Shown here: piece by piece, positions 44,993 through 54,807 of the stretch
How the letters are laid out: each line of letters begins with the position of its first letter
Position numbering within the stretch: the first letter of the stretch is position 1
Assembly: GCF_900112685.1 (NCBI RefSeq)
Contig: NZ_FOMS01000004.1
Span: forward strand, 77,025-141,024
Length of the DNA: 64,000 nt
From: Roseivivax sediminis
GTDB lineage: Bacteria; Pseudomonadota; Alphaproteobacteria; Rhodobacterales; Rhodobacteraceae
Direction: 5' to 3'
Position numbers and translations under genes: made by a program
The notes under the pieces: model-generated
The model's database searches: none
Told to the model about the DNA's origin: nothing
What the model saw: only the letters and a program-made list of their open reading frames with translations

Positions 44993-45787
44993 TCAGCTTG
45001 TCTTGCGCTTCTTGATCGGTGCCCAGATGCGCTTGTTCGTCAGATAGAGCAGCACCGCCAGCAGCGACAGGAACACCACGCCGACGAAGCCCGCCTGCTT
45101 GCGCGCCATCATCTTCGGCTCCGCCGTCCACATCAGGAAGGCCGCGACGTCCTTGGCCTCCTGCTCAAGCGTCGGGGTCGGCTGACCCTCGGCGTATTCC
45201 ACGTCCTCGCCGTAGAGTGGCGGCGCCATGGAGATATAGCCGCCCGGGAACGCCTCGTTCTCGTAGAGGATGGTGCCCGCCTGCTCCATCTGCTCGCCGG
45301 TGTAGCCGGTCAGCAGCGAAGCAATGTATTCGGCCCCGCCCATGCCCTTGAAGAACTGGTTGAGCCCGGTGCCGTAGGGGCCGTGAAAGCCCGCGCGGGC
45401 CTTGGCCATAAGAGACAGGTCGGGTGCGCCCACGGAGGTCACGGCGGGGAAGTGATCGGTCGGCGTCGCGGGGCGGTATTCGTCCGCCTCCTCGTCGTAG
45501 ACTTCGAAGTTCTGCTCGGCATAGGCGCGGACCTCCTCGTCGGAGAGCCCGACGCCGCCCTCGTAGCCGAGCGAACGCAGCGGCACGTATTCGAGGCCGT
45601 GGCAGCCCGAACAGACCTGGGTGTACACTTGCAGCCCGCGCTGCAGCTGCGCCTGATCGTAGCTTCCGAACGGCCCCTCGAAGGAGAAGTCGTAGTCGGT
45701 GACGTGCCCGCCCTCTCCGGCGGCAAAGGCGCCGCCGGCCAGGGTGAGGGTCGCCAGACAGGCGGAGAGTACGGTTTTCCTGAACAT
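44993..45787 (-). CDS. petC: Cytochrome c1 of the bc1 complex
   Basis: A 264-residue c-type cytochrome precursor with signal peptide (1-22), haem motif CSGCH (Cys59, Cys62, His63), axial Met in ISMAPPLYG (Met187) and a C-terminal anchor helix ([15 protein letters not shown]). It passes electrons from the Rieske centre to soluble or membrane cytochrome c at the periplasmic face. It is the last gene of petABC, followed by a strong terminator. Confidence 0.96.
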   Translation of the reverse strand: MFRKTVLSACLATLTLAGGAFAAGEGGHVTDYDFSFEGPFGSYDQAQLQRGLQVYTQVCSGCHGLEYVPLRSLGYEGGVGLSDEEVRAYAEQNFEVYDEEADEYRPATPTDHFPAVTSVGAPDLSLMAKARAGFHGPYGTGLNQFFKGMGGAEYIASLLTGYTGEQMEQAGTILYENEAFPGGYISMAPPLYGEDVEYAEGQPTPTLEQEAKDVAAFLMWTAEPKMMARKQAGFVGVVFLSLLAVLLYLTNKRIWAPIKKRKTS

Positions 45788-45810
45788 CGCTTTCGTTCCG
45801 TCCTTGTCTG

Positions 45811-47157
45811 TTATTCCGCCGGCGACAGGTTCGGCTTCTGCGCCTCGCCGCCCGTGGGTCCGTGATGCGCGTCGTACTCCGCCTCGATCGTGTCCGGGCG
45901 CGGCAGCGGCTTCTCGATCACGCCGAGCAGCGGCAGGATCACCAGGAAGTAGACGAACCAGTAGGTCGACGCGATGAGCGAGATCCAGTCATAAGGGAAT
46001 TCCGTCGACTGGGCGCCCACCCACATCAGCACCATGAAGTCCACGACTAGAAGCGCGAACCACCACTTGAACATCGGCCGGTAACGGCCCGAGCGCACAC
46101 TCGAGGTGTCGAGCCAGGGCGCCAGCGCCATCACCGCGATCGCGCCGAACATCGCCAGCACGCCGAAGAACTTCGCGTCGATGATGCCGGCCGTGATGAA
46201 GCTCACGAACTGCACCGCCCAGACCTCAGAGGTAAACGCCCGCAGGATCGCATAGAACGGCAGGAAGTACCATTCGGGCACGATGTGCTCGGGCGTCGCC
46301 AGCGGGTTGGCTTCGATGTAGTTATCGGGGTGGCCGAGGTAGTTCGGCATGAAACCGACGATCGCGAAGAAGACCGCGAGGATCACGGCGAGCGCGAAGA
46401 GGTCCTTCATCACGTAGTAGGGCCAGAACGGCACGGTGTCCTTCGCGGCATCGGCCTTCGACGTGCGGCGCACCTCGACCCCGGAGGGGTTGTTGTTGCC
46501 GGTCGTGTGGAAGGCCCAGATGTGCACGATCACGAGGCCCGCGATGATGAACGGCATCAGGTAGTGCAACGAGAAGAAGCGCGTCAGCGTGTAGTTGCCC
46601 ACCGCCGGCCCGCCGAGGAGCCACGTTTGCAGACCTTCGCCGATGCCCGGGATCGCCCCGAAGAGGCCGGTGATCACGGTCGCGCCCCAGAACGACATCT
46701 GCCCCCAGGGCAGCACGTAGCCCATGAACGCGGTGCCCATCATCAGCAGGTAGATAAGGATGCCGATGATCCAGGTCACCTCGCGCGGGGCCTTGTAGGA
46801 CCCGTAGTAGAGGCCGCGGAAGATGTGGAAATAGACCGCCACGAAGAACAGCGAGGCTCCGTTCATGTGGATGTAGCGCAGCGCCCATCCGCCGTTCACG
46901 TCGCGCATGATGTGCTCGATCGAGCCGAAGGCGAGGTCAACGTCCGGCGTGTAGTGCATCACCAGCGTGATGCCCGTGACGATCTGCAGGACCAGCGTGA
47001 AGGTCAGCACGATGCCCCAGATCCACATCCAGTTGAGGTTCTTGGGCGTGGGGATCATGATCGTGTCGTAGAGGATGCCGAGGATCGGCAGCCTCGAATG
47101 CAGCCACTTCTCGCCGCCCGTCTTGGGTTCGTAGTGGTCGTGGGGAATGCCAGCCAT
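45811..47157 (-). CDS. petB: Cytochrome b of the bc1 complex
   Basis: A 448-residue membrane subunit with eight helices. The conserved haem-binding His pairs sit in helices B and [29 protein letters not shown], the Qo-site PEWY ([16 protein letters not shown]) and the helix ends are recognisable. It oxidises ubiquinol at Qo and reduces quinone at Qi, supporting respiration and, in related species, photosynthesis. It follows petA by 12 bases, and petC is 23 bases after it. Confidence 0.97.
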   Translation of the reverse strand: MAGIPHDHYEPKTGGEKWLHSRLPILGILYDTIMIPTPKNLNWMWIWGIVLTFTLVLQIVTGITLVMHYTPDVDLAFGSIEHIMRDVNGGWALRYIHMNGASLFFVAVYFHIFRGLYYGSYKAPREVTWIIGILIYLLMMGTAFMGYVLPWGQMSFWGATVITGLFGAIPGIGEGLQTWLLGGPAVGNYTLTRFFSLHYLMPFIIAGLVIVHIWAFHTTGNNNPSGVEVRRTSKADAAKDTVPFWPYYVMKDLFALAVILAVFFAIVGFMPNYLGHPDNYIEANPLATPEHIVPEWYFLPFYAILRAFTSEVWAVQFVSFITAGIIDAKFFGVLAMFGAIAVMALAPWLDTSSVRSGRYRPMFKWWFALLVVDFMVLMWVGAQSTEFPYDWISLIASTYWFVYFLVILPLLGVIEKPLPRPDTIEAEYDAHHGPTGGEAQKPNLSPAE

Positions 47158-47169
47158 GTTCGTCCTCCC

Positions 47170-47748
47170 TCAGCCCAGCCGAATCGTCGTGTCGTCTTCG
47201 AACGCGGCGACCGGAACCGGCAGGTTTTCCGGCGCCGGGCCGCGGCGGATGCGGCCGGCCGTGTCGTAGTGCGAGCCGTGGCAGGGGCAGAACCAGCCGT
47301 CGAAATCGCCCGCGCCCTCGCCGATCGGCACGCAGCCGAGATGCGTGCACACGCCCATCATCACCAGCCACTTGCCCTCTTCGTCGAGGGTGCGGTTCTC
47401 GTCGATGGCGTCGGCGCCGTCCTGGATGTTCTCGTTCCGCGCCTGCGGATCGATCAGGTCGGAGACGTCCACCTGGCGGCCGGCCTCGATCTCTTCCTGG
47501 GTGCGGTGACGGATGAAGACCGGCTTGCCGAGCCACTGCACCGTCATCTGCGAGCCTTCGGACACGCCCGAGACGTCGACCGGGATCGACGCCAGCGCGC
47601 GCACGTCCGCGGACGGGTTCATCTGGTTCACGAGCGGCCACACCGCCGCGCCTGCGGCGACGGCGCCGCCGCCCGCGGTGGCGTAGAAGAGGAAGTCCCT
47701 CCGGGTGCCTGCGGTATCGTCTGCGTGGGACACGAGAGTTTTCTCCAT
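47170..47748 (-). CDS. petA: Rieske iron-sulfur protein of the bc1 complex
   Basis: A 192-residue protein with a Tat-type anchor ([21 protein letters not shown]) and the 2Fe-2S ligands Cys134, His136, Cys154, His157 plus the disulfide Cys139-Cys156. The sequence is close to R. sphaeroides PetA in memory, including NQMNPSADV. It moves between cytochrome b and c1 to carry electrons. The start at 47748 follows AAGGAATGGAG; a perfect GCCCCG/CGGGGC hairpin (47756-47774) lies seven bases before it. First gene of petABC. Confidence 0.97.
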   Translation of the reverse strand: MEKTLVSHADDTAGTRRDFLFYATAGGGAVAAGAAVWPLVNQMNPSADVRALASIPVDVSGVSEGSQMTVQWLGKPVFIRHRTQEEIEAGRQVDVSDLIDPQARNENIQDGADAIDENRTLDEEGKWLVMMGVCTHLGCVPIGEGAGDFDGWFCPCHGSHYDTAGRIRRGPAPENLPVPVAAFEDDTTIRLG

Positions 47749-47965
47749 TCCTTGAGCCCCGACAATACCGGGGCACACGTGGCCTCATCCCGCCCGCGGC
47801 CGGGGCCGCGAACGCCAATTACGGGCGGTGTTTAACGGGGCCTTCCCCTGTCGTCCAGAACACAAACGGGTGCAATCGGCCGCAGTGCTCTTGTGTCGCG
47901 GTTGAGCGCGCCCCAAAGACACTATATCCCGGTATTCGACGCCGGACGCGGCCTTGGGGATGATA

Positions 47966-48634
47966 ATGAAGACGATTCTTGGCGCAGCACTCGCGCCCGC
48001 ATTGCTGATCGGAACGCTTGCCGCGGCACCCGCCGCTGCGCAGGATTACGAATTCTCGCTCTATTCGGGTTGGCAAACCGCGCCGCACAGCCGCATCCGT
48101 GGCGAATATCCCGGCACCGGCGCCGATTTCGACGAGCTTATCGGCTGGGAAGGCCGGTCTTTCGAGATGCCGCCCTATTACGGCCTGCGCGGCACCTGGT
48201 GGCGGAACGAACAGCTCGGCTTCGGACTGGAGTTCACGCATACAAAGGTCTACGCCCCCGAGGACGAACGCGAGGATGCCGGCTTCGACTCGCTGGAATT
48301 CACCGACGGGCTGAACATCCTCACAGCGAACGCGATGTATCGCTGGCCGGACCAGTGGGGCACGTTCACCCCCTATGTGGGAGGCGGCTTGGGCCTGTCG
48401 CTGCCGCACGTGGACGTGGACACGCCGGACTCGGACACCTACGAGCTTCAGATCGGCGGCCCGGCGATGCGCCTGACCGCCGGGGCGAGCTACGATCTGA
48501 CCGAGCGCGTGTCGGTCTTCGGCGAATACCAGTTCACCTACTCGTCCAACGACGTGGATCTGGACGACGGCGGCTCCCTGGAGACCGACATCAAGACCAA
48601 CGCGGTCAATTTCGGCCTGACGCTGAAGTTCTGA
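47966..48634 (+). CDS. Outer-membrane beta-barrel protein
   Basis: A 222-residue precursor with a signal peptide (1-25, APAAAQ) and alternating beta-strand-like segments (YEFSLYSGWQTAPHS, FTPYVGGGLGLSL, RVSVFGEYQFTYSS) ending in the terminal Phe (NFGLTLKF) recognised by the BAM machinery. It is a small porin-like or OmpW/OmpA-type barrel; its role is not predictable. I start at the ATG at 47966, preceded by GGGGAT; an ATG two codons upstream is also possible. It is divergent from petABC and convergent with a GST gene. Confidence 0.8.
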   Translation: MKTILGAALAPALLIGTLAAAPAAAQDYEFSLYSGWQTAPHSRIRGEYPGTGADFDELIGWEGRSFEMPPYYGLRGTWWRNEQLGFGLEFTHTKVYAPEDEREDAGFDSLEFTDGLNILTANAMYRWPDQWGTFTPYVGGGLGLSLPHVDVDTPDSDTYELQIGGPAMRLTAGASYDLTERVSVFGEYQFTYSSNDVDLDDGGSLETDIKTNAVNFGLTLKF

Positions 48635-48643
48635 GGCCGCGCC

Positions 48644-49249
48644 TCAGGCCGGCCGCGTCGCCACCATGGAGGCGCGCTCGGCGAAGTCGCGCTCCCATGC
48701 GGCCAGCGCCGGCCGTCCGGCCCGCCAGTCCCGGCCAGCGTGGCGCAGGTCGAGGTAGCCGAGCGCGGCCCCGAGCGCGATCTGCGCCCCGGTGAGCTTG
48801 CCGGAGAGATGCGACACCCAGAGAGAATCGATCGAATCGAGCGCGCGGGCGGCCTTCTGCCATTGCCCCTCGATCCACGGCTCGTGAACCTTCTCGGCTG
48901 GCCGGAACCGGCCCTCGTAGACCATGCCGACCGCGGCCTCCATGATGCCGTGGGCCGTCGCCTCCAGCGTCAGCACCTCCCACAGGCGGCTCTGCGGGTA
49001 GAGACCCGCGCCGCTCTGCGCGTCGAGGTAGCGGCAGATCACCCGGCTATCATAGAGCGTCGGGCCGTCGTCGCGCCCCAGCGCGGGGATCTTGCCCAGC
49101 GGATTCGCGGCGGTCAGCGTGGAGTCGGGCTCCATCGGATTGGTGCCGACCTCGCGCCGCTCCGTCCGGCGGTCGAGCCCGGTCTCGATCAGGGTGACCC
49201 GCACGGTGCGGACGAAGGGGGACGCGTCGGAGCCGTATAGCGTGAACAT
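48644..49249 (-). CDS. Glutathione S-transferase family protein
   Basis: A 201-residue GST: YGSDASPFVRTVRVTLIETG in the thioredoxin-fold domain, NPLGKIPAL and LYDSRVICRYL for glutathione binding, and an alpha-helical C-terminal domain. The active-site Ser/Cys position reads SPF. It conjugates glutathione to electrophiles or acts in redox defence; a specific substrate cannot be named. Ten bases separate it from the convergent barrel-protein gene. Confidence 0.9.
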   Translation of the reverse strand: MFTLYGSDASPFVRTVRVTLIETGLDRRTERREVGTNPMEPDSTLTAANPLGKIPALGRDDGPTLYDSRVICRYLDAQSGAGLYPQSRLWEVLTLEATAHGIMEAAVGMVYEGRFRPAEKVHEPWIEGQWQKAARALDSIDSLWVSHLSGKLTGAQIALGAALGYLDLRHAGRDWRAGRPALAAWERDFAERASMVATRPA

Positions 49250-49331
49250 GGATGTGGATCCCAGTCTGCGGTGGCAGTCGCCGCTACCCTAGGCCCGTGC
49301 CCGGCCCGCGGAAAGCCCCCTCGGCGGGCGC

Positions 49332-50258
49332 TCAGCGCGCCTTGGGATGCGCCTCCGCGTAGACCCGCATGAGATGCGCGCCGTCCACGGCCGTATAGGC
49401 CTGCGTCGTGGACAGGGAGGCATGGCCCAGCAGTTCCTGGATCGCCCGCAGATCCCCGCCCGAGGCCAGAAGATGCGTCGCGAAGCTGTGCCGGAAGGCG
49501 TGTGGTGTCGCGGTCGCGGGCAGGCCGAGCTGCATGCGAGCCTTCTCCGTCACCTGCCGCACAATCCGGGGGTTGAGCGCGCCGCCCCGCACGCCGCGGA
49601 ACAGCGGCGCCTCGGCGGTCAGATCGTGCGGGCAAAGTTCGGCGTAGCGGGCGACCGCATCGCGCGCCGCCGGCAGCACCGGCACCAGCCGTTCCTTGCC
49701 GCCCTTGCCGACGATCCGCAGCGCCGCGCCCAGCGGCAGCGCCGCGCCGGTGAGGCCCAGCGCCTCCCCCGTGCGCAGTCCGCAGCCGTAAAGCAGTGTG
49801 ACCACGGCGACGTCGCGCGCCGCGATCCACGGTTCGGACGCCTGCACCTCGACGGTGCCGATCATCTCGCGCGCGGCGCCCTCGTCCATCGGGCGCGGCA
49901 GCTTCTTCTGGAAGCGCGGGGCGCGGGCCGACAGGACGGCCGTCGGCTCGAAGCCCTCGCGTTCGGCCAGCCAGCCGTAGAACCCCTTCACCGCCGACAG
50001 CTTGCGCGCCATAGACCGCGCGCCAACGCCGCCCCCGCGCATCCGCGCCATCCAGGCGCGCATGTCGCGGGTGTCGATCCGGGACAGCGGGGCAAGGCCC
50101 TGCGCCTCGCCCCGATACTCCGTCATGAAAGCGATGAATTCGGTGACGTCGCCGCGATAGGCGGTGATCGTCGCCTCGGCCGATCCGTCGATCGCGCGCC
50201 GGGCGGCCAGCCACGCCTCCAGCGCGTCGCGCGCGGCGGGGCTGAGCGCGAGGGTCAC
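49332..50258 (-). CDS. xerC: Site-specific tyrosine recombinase XerC
   Basis: A 308-residue recombinase with an N-terminal SAM-like DNA-binding domain and the full catalytic set: Arg162, Lys185, His253, Arg256 (PHAFRHSFATHLL), His279 (LLGHASLSTTQ) and Tyr288 (QAYT). XerC with XerD resolves chromosome dimers at dif. The start is GTG at 50258, overlapping the DUF484 stop as GTGA, so the pair should be co-translated; this pairing is typical in proteobacteria. Confidence 0.94.
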   Translation of the reverse strand: MTLALSPAARDALEAWLAARRAIDGSAEATITAYRGDVTEFIAFMTEYRGEAQGLAPLSRIDTRDMRAWMARMRGGGVGARSMARKLSAVKGFYGWLAEREGFEPTAVLSARAPRFQKKLPRPMDEGAAREMIGTVEVQASEPWIAARDVAVVTLLYGCGLRTGEALGLTGAALPLGAALRIVGKGGKERLVPVLPAARDAVARYAELCPHDLTAEAPLFRGVRGGALNPRIVRQVTEKARMQLGLPATATPHAFRHSFATHLLASGGDLRAIQELLGHASLSTTQAYTAVDGAHLMRVYAEAHPKAR

Positions 50259-50962
50259 GACAGCCAGCGCCGCATCGACCGCTCGAACACGCCGGCGAAG
50301 AAGCCGAGCAGATCGGAACCGTGCTGCGGCGTGAACTGGTTCGGATCCTCGGCCCCGAGGACCAGAAGGCCCGGCAGCCGCCCGGCGCCGAAATCGAGCT
50401 TCAGGCACGCCTCGGACCGGATCCAGTCCGACAGCTCGCCGTAGATCCGCGCGTCGCGCATGCCGCACTGGCGCAGCGTCACAGCGCGCACCGGCGTGCC
50501 CCGCCCTTCGGAGACGTAATCGTCGATGAATCCCGGCTCGGCCACGGTCAGCACCTCGCCGAGCTTGCGCACCGCCGGGATGTCGCCGCCCTCGCGGGAC
50601 TCCAGCACCAGCTTCACGCAGTCGACGCGCAGGATGTCGGCGACGTCGCCGCCGAGATCGCGCAGGAACGTCTCGAAATCCACCGGGTCGAGCATGCGCA
50701 GGATCGCGCGGTGGATCTGGTTGGTTCCGGCGAGGTTCTCGTAGGCCGCCGCGATGACCGACCGGTGCGTTTCCTCCAGCCGGTCGAGACGCGATTCGAG
50801 CCGTTCCATCGCGATGCCGCGCAGATCGACGATGTTGGCGCCCATGGCCCGTTCGTTGGCGGCGACGAGCGCGCGCATCAGGTCCTGGTCGTCGAGCACG
50901 ATATCGGGCTTGGCGATGATCGTCTCGCGGACATTGTCTTCGATGCGGGCGGCGTCGCTCAT
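50255..50962 (-). CDS. DUF484 family protein, GAF-like
   Basis: A 235-residue protein of the DUF484 family, which adopts a GAF-like fold. The conserved stretch ADILRVDCVKLVLESRE and LRQCGMRDARIYGELSDWIRSEACLKL lie in the second half; the first 60 residues are helical. It is usually next to xerC, as here, but the function is not known. The ATG at 50962 follows AGGGG. A 144-base gap separates it from thiQ. Confidence 0.88.
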   Translation of the reverse strand: MSDAARIEDNVRETIIAKPDIVLDDQDLMRALVAANERAMGANIVDLRGIAMERLESRLDRLEETHRSVIAAAYENLAGTNQIHRAILRMLDPVDFETFLRDLGGDVADILRVDCVKLVLESREGGDIPAVRKLGEVLTVAEPGFIDDYVSEGRGTPVRAVTLRQCGMRDARIYGELSDWIRSEACLKLDFGAGRLPGLLVLGAEDPNQFTPQHGSDLLGFFAGVFERSMRRWLS

Positions 50963-51106
50963 GCAGGGGCCTCGTCGGTCGGGCGCGTGGGTGAGGCGCA
51001 GGATAATCTCGCGCCGTCGGGCTCTTGCGGACATGACTTCATGTTGGGGGTGCAAGTCAATCGGGGCCGCACCCCTGGACAGGCGGGGTTGCGCCTGCGC
51101 CACGCC

Positions 51107-51805
51107 CTACGCGCCCAGATAGGCGCGCAGCGCCTCGGGCGGATCGGCGAAGATCGCGGCCGTCTCGCGTGGCGGCGCCGCCACGCCTTCGGCCACCAAG
51201 ATCGTGCGCTCCGCGAAGGCGCGCGCATCGGCGGGGTCGTGCGTGACCAGAAGCGCCAGCGCCTCCATCTCGCCGGCGACGCGCGCAAGCTCTGCCAGCA
51301 TCTCTGCCTTGAGCGCCGGGCCGAGCGCCGCGAAGGGCTCGTCGAGCAGCATGACCGGGCGGTCCTGCAACGTCACGCGCGCCAGCGCCGCGCGGCTCGC
51401 CTGCCCGCCCGACACCGCGCCCGGCTTGCGCCCGGAGAGATCCGACAGGCCCATCCGCTCCAGCGCCGCGGCGATCCGCTCGCGCTCCTCCGCCGTCAGC
51501 CGCCCGCCGCGCGGGCGCAGCGCCAGCGCGAGGTTCTCGTGCAGCGTCAGGTGCGGAAAAAGGTTGTTGTCCTGAAACAGCGTCGCGACCGGCCGCTGCC
51601 CCGGAGGCAGCGCGGTGAGGTCCCGGCCCTGCCATGTCACGCGGCCCGAGGCCGGCGCGCGAAACCCCGCGATGACGTCGAGCATGGTGGACTTGCCCGC
51701 CCCGGACGGGCCGATCACGGCGACCCGCCCCGGCGCCTCCAGCCGCAGATCGGCGCGAAGCTCGAAGCCCTCGGACCCCGCGACGATACCCTCAAGCGCC
51801 AGCAT
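51107..51805 (-). CDS. thiQ: Thiamine ABC importer ATP-binding protein
   Basis: A 232-residue ATPase with Walker A GPSGAGKST, Q-loop FQDNNLFPHL, signature VSGGQASR and Walker B VMLLDEPFAALG. It energises thiamine/TPP import with ThiB and ThiP. The ATG at 51805 overlaps thiP by 14 bases. It is the last gene of the riboswitch-controlled operon. Confidence 0.95.
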   Translation of the reverse strand: MLALEGIVAGSEGFELRADLRLEAPGRVAVIGPSGAGKSTMLDVIAGFRAPASGRVTWQGRDLTALPPGQRPVATLFQDNNLFPHLTLHENLALALRPRGGRLTAEERERIAAALERMGLSDLSGRKPGAVSGGQASRAALARVTLQDRPVMLLDEPFAALGPALKAEMLAELARVAGEMEALALLVTHDPADARAFAERTILVAEGVAAPPRETAAIFADPPEALRAYLGA

Positions 51806-53306
51806 TGCGGCCCCCTCTGTCAAATCCCCAGAACAGCCCCAGCGACAGCGCCAGGAGGAGGAGTGCCGCACCCTGCGCCGCCTCCATCCGGTAGGACCCC
51901 ATCAGCCGATAGACCTGAAGCGGCAGCGTCGCCCGTTCGGGATCGGCGAACAGCGCGATGACTCCGAGGTCCCCCATCGAGAGGGCCGCCGTCAGGCCCG
52001 CCGCGAATCCCAGCGGCCGGCGCAGGCGCGGCAGCAGGATGCGCGTGACCCAGACCCGCCCCGAGAGGCCCAGCGCCGCCGAGAGGCGCGCGAAATCGGT
52101 GCGGATCGCCTCGGCCTCGGGGCGCAAGATGCGCAGCGCGAAGGGCAGCGCCATCAGCGCGTTGACCAGCGCCGTGACCGGCAGCGCCAGCGCCACCGGG
52201 TTCACATAGGGGCGCACGATCACGAAAAGGCCCGTGCCCAGCACCAGCGGCGAGATCGCGATGCCGAGTAGGCCCATAACCTCCCCCCACCGCGTTGCCA
52301 GCGGCAGCGCCCACAGAAGGCACAGCGCGGTCGAGGCTAGCGCCACGCCCAGCGACTGCCCGGCCGCGCGCCAGACCGGCCAGCCCAGATCCGCCAGCCC
52401 CGGCACCCCGTTCCACGCCACCAGCGCCAGCGGCGTCAGCAGGAACAAGGCCGCCAGAGCGATGGCGGCAGCATCGAGGGCGCGCGCCGAGCGCCGCGCC
52501 GCGTCCCAGCGCGGCACCACGCGGTCGAGCCCCGCGCCCATGCCCGCCGCGCCCGACAGGCGCAGCGCCACCAGCCCCGCGGCCAACGCCAGCGCGAGTT
52601 GCAGGCAGGCCAGCATCGCCGCGCGCCCCAGATCGAAGTCGAAGCGCATCGCCTGGTAGATCGCCAGTTCCACCGTCGTCGCCCGCGGCCCCCCGCCCAG
52701 CGTCAGCGCCACGGCGAAGGAGGACAGGCAGATCACGAAGATCACCGCCGCCGCCTGCGGCGCGATCCTGCGCAGCATCGGCCATTCGACGACCCGGAAC
52801 ACTTCGCGCGGACCGAGGCCCAGTTCGGCGGCGAGCCGCAGCCGCTCGCCCGGCAATGCCAGCCAGCCCTGCAGGATCATCCGGGTCGCCAGCGGCAGGT
52901 TGAAGAAGACATGCGCGACGATCACCCCGTGCGCGCCGTAGATCGTGATCCCCGGCAGGCCCAGCGCCTCCAGCGCGCCGTTGACGATGCCCGAATTGCC
53001 GAAGACGGCGATCAGACCCAGCACCGCGACGATCACCGGCAGGATGAACGGCGCGCCCAGAAGGGCCACAAGCAGCGACCGCCCCGGAAAGTCGCGCCGC
53101 GCCAGCGCTCGCGCCACCGGAACGGCGAGCGCGACCGACAGCGCGGCCGACAGCGCCGCCTGCCAGAGCGTGAAGCGCAACGCCTGCCCGTCGCCGGGGG
53201 CGAAGGCGCCGAAGCCGCCCGCGCGCCACAGGACCGCCGCGACCGGCCCCAGCGCCAGCGCGGCAACCAGTGCGCCCGCGCCTAGCGCGACAGCGCGCTG
53301 CGCCAC
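51792..53306 (-). CDS. thiP: Thiamine ABC importer permease
   Basis: A 504-residue permease with two fused binding-protein-dependent transport domains (about 12 hydrophobic helices), each with an EAA-type loop: AAELGLGPREVFRVVEWPML and SAALGLSGRVWVTRILLPRL. It forms the thiamine channel. The start is uncertain: GTG at 53306 gives a normal length and lies 25 bases inside thiB. The gene is the middle of thiBPQ and overlaps thiQ by 14 bases. Confidence 0.93.
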   Translation of the reverse strand: MAQRAVALGAGALVAALALGPVAAVLWRAGGFGAFAPGDGQALRFTLWQAALSAALSVALAVPVARALARRDFPGRSLLVALLGAPFILPVIVAVLGLIAVFGNSGIVNGALEALGLPGITIYGAHGVIVAHVFFNLPLATRMILQGWLALPGERLRLAAELGLGPREVFRVVEWPMLRRIAPQAAAVIFVICLSSFAVALTLGGGPRATTVELAIYQAMRFDFDLGRAAMLACLQLALALAAGLVALRLSGAAGMGAGLDRVVPRWDAARRSARALDAAAIALAALFLLTPLALVAWNGVPGLADLGWPVWRAAGQSLGVALASTALCLLWALPLATRWGEVMGLLGIAISPLVLGTGLFVIVRPYVNPVALALPVTALVNALMALPFALRILRPEAEAIRTDFARLSAALGLSGRVWVTRILLPRLRRPLGFAAGLTAALSMGDLGVIALFADPERATLPLQVYRLMGSYRMEAAQGAALLLLALSLGLFWGFDRGGRNAGA

Positions 53307-54265
53307 GCTTCGATCGCCGCGTCCTTGCGCGACGCGGCCTCGTCCTCGTCGTAGAACAGCACGGTTTCGGGCAGATCGAGCGCCTGGAACCCCTCGGGCC
53401 AGTCCTCGCGCGGCAACTTGGCCGGGATCGACCAGTTGCCGGTGGCGATCATCGACTGGAAGTCCTCGGACAGAAGGAACGCCATGAAGTCGTCGGCCAG
53501 ATCGGGCACGTCGGTCGAGGCGACCTTCGCGGCAAGCTCCACCATGAAATAGTGGCCCTCGGGGAAGATTGCCGCTTTCACGGTGTCGTCGTCCTCGGCG
53601 ATCAGGTGATAGGCTGGCGACGTGGTGTAGCTCAGCGCCATGTCCGCCTCGCCGTCGGTGAAGAGGCCGTAGCTTTCGGACCAGCCCTTGGTGACGGTCA
53701 GGATGTTGTCCGCGAGATCCCCCCAGGCGGCCTCTGCCTCCTCGCCGTAGACCGCGTCGACCCAAAGCGCGAGCGCGAGGCCGGAAATCGAGGTGCGCGG
53801 ATCCTGGATCACGATGCTCAGATCGTCGGGGGCGCTCCGCAGCTCCTCGAAACTCTGCGGCGGCATGTCGACCCGGTCGGTGTCGTAGACGAAGGCGGTG
53901 TGCCCGTAATTGTAGGGCAGGAAGACGTCGTCGGTCCAGTCGACCGGCAGCGTCAGTTCCGAGGTGTCCTGCCCGTGCGAGGCAAAAAGCCCGCTTTCCC
54001 GCGCCCGGCGGGTGACGTCGGTGTTCAGCCCGAAGACCACGTCGGCATCGGTGTTCTCGCCTTCGAGCAGAAGCCGTGGCAGCAGGTCGCCGGTCGAGAA
54101 TTCGAGATCGCAGTCGCAACGCGCCTCGAACAGCTCCTCGATCTTCGGGCCGGGCCCCCACTCGGAAGCGACGTAGTCTCCGGCATAGACCGTCAGGACC
54201 CTGTCCTGCGCGGCGGCGGCACCGGCACAGGTCATGGCTGCGGCAAAGATCGTGGTGGCTCTCAT
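53282..54265 (-). CDS. thiB: Thiamine-binding periplasmic protein
   Basis: A 327-residue binding protein with a signal peptide (1-21, ending AAAAQ). It matches ThiB/TbpA: LTVYAGDYVASEWGPGP, DADVVFGLNTD, FLPYNYGHTAFVYD, and SYTTSPAYHLIAEDD with conserved aromatics. It captures thiamine, TMP and TPP in the periplasm. The ATG at 54265 follows AGGAGGAT, whose availability is set by the riboswitch upstream. Confidence 0.95.
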   Translation of the reverse strand: MRATTIFAAAMTCAGAAAAQDRVLTVYAGDYVASEWGPGPKIEELFEARCDCDLEFSTGDLLPRLLLEGENTDADVVFGLNTDVTRRARESGLFASHGQDTSELTLPVDWTDDVFLPYNYGHTAFVYDTDRVDMPPQSFEELRSAPDDLSIVIQDPRTSISGLALALWVDAVYGEEAEAAWGDLADNILTVTKGWSESYGLFTDGEADMALSYTTSPAYHLIAEDDDTVKAAIFPEGHYFMVELAAKVASTDVPDLADDFMAFLLSEDFQSMIATGNWSIPAKLPREDWPEGFQALDLPETVLFYDEDEAASRKDAAIEAWRSALSR

Positions 54266-54322
54266 CGCCCATCCTCCTCTTGGCGGCGGAGGGGGCAAGG
54301 GATGCGGGCAGCCCGGCCAAAC

Positions 54323-54420
54323 CTTCCCTCCGCCGGTCTCAACCGGGCCAGGTTCAACGGGTTCGCAGGCAGGCCCGCTTCTCAGCCCGGCACGGCCACG
54401 CGCGCCAAGGCACCCCGAGG
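54323..54420 (-). promoter_or_regulatory. TPP riboswitch (THI element) of thiBPQ
   Basis: Reading leftward from 54420 I see the TPP aptamer landmarks in order: GGGGTGCC, GGCTGAGA, ACCC-G-TTGAACCTGG and the closing GGCGGAGGGAAGG. Downstream, CCCTCCGCC (54293 to 54285) is an exact complement of the aptamer's 3' arm GGCGGAGGG (54334 to 54326), and its CCTCC can also pair with the thiB SD GGAGG (54277 to 54273). This suggests a switch acting on translation start. Confidence 0.95.
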
Positions 54421-54544
54421 TGTGCAAGCGAGGTAGCCGAGGGACCGGCCTCCGGCAAGGGGGCATACTGCCGTCGGGGGTTGCCTTCGGGACTGTTAGC
54501 TCCACGATTTGCCGGATAGCCGACTGGGCGGAACGAGGTCAGAG

Positions 54545-54685
54545 ATGAGCGACAGACAATCATTGGCGGCACGCATCTGGGAGAATCTGAACCCGAAAGA
54601 GCCGAGCCCGTGGTTCCTCCTGAAGCTCTGGATATTCATGGTGAGTTCCATGTTCATCGCTCTCGTCATCGGCATCGTGACCTGA
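54545..54685 (+). CDS. Small single-helix membrane protein, unknown
   Basis: A 46-residue protein: a 20-residue charged amphipathic lead (MSDRQSLAARIWENLNPKEP), then SPWFLLKLWIFMV and SSMFIALVIGIV, one transmembrane helix at about residues 22-44. The ribosome site GAGGTCAG lies just before the ATG at 54545. Codon choice matches the neighbours, and it sits alone between the thiB riboswitch and aroC. No named family is known to me, and its function is unknown. Confidence 0.65.
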   Translation: MSDRQSLAARIWENLNPKEPSPWFLLKLWIFMVSSMFIALVIGIVT

Positions 54686-54807
54686 GCCAGGGGGCCGCCG
54701 CCGACAATTCGCCGCGCCGGCGGGCGCTTCCCGCGCGCTTCCAGTACCGCCGGCCTTGAGCCGCTCCGCCGCGTCGCCTAACAGGGGGCGATCAACGGAG
54801 CGTCACC

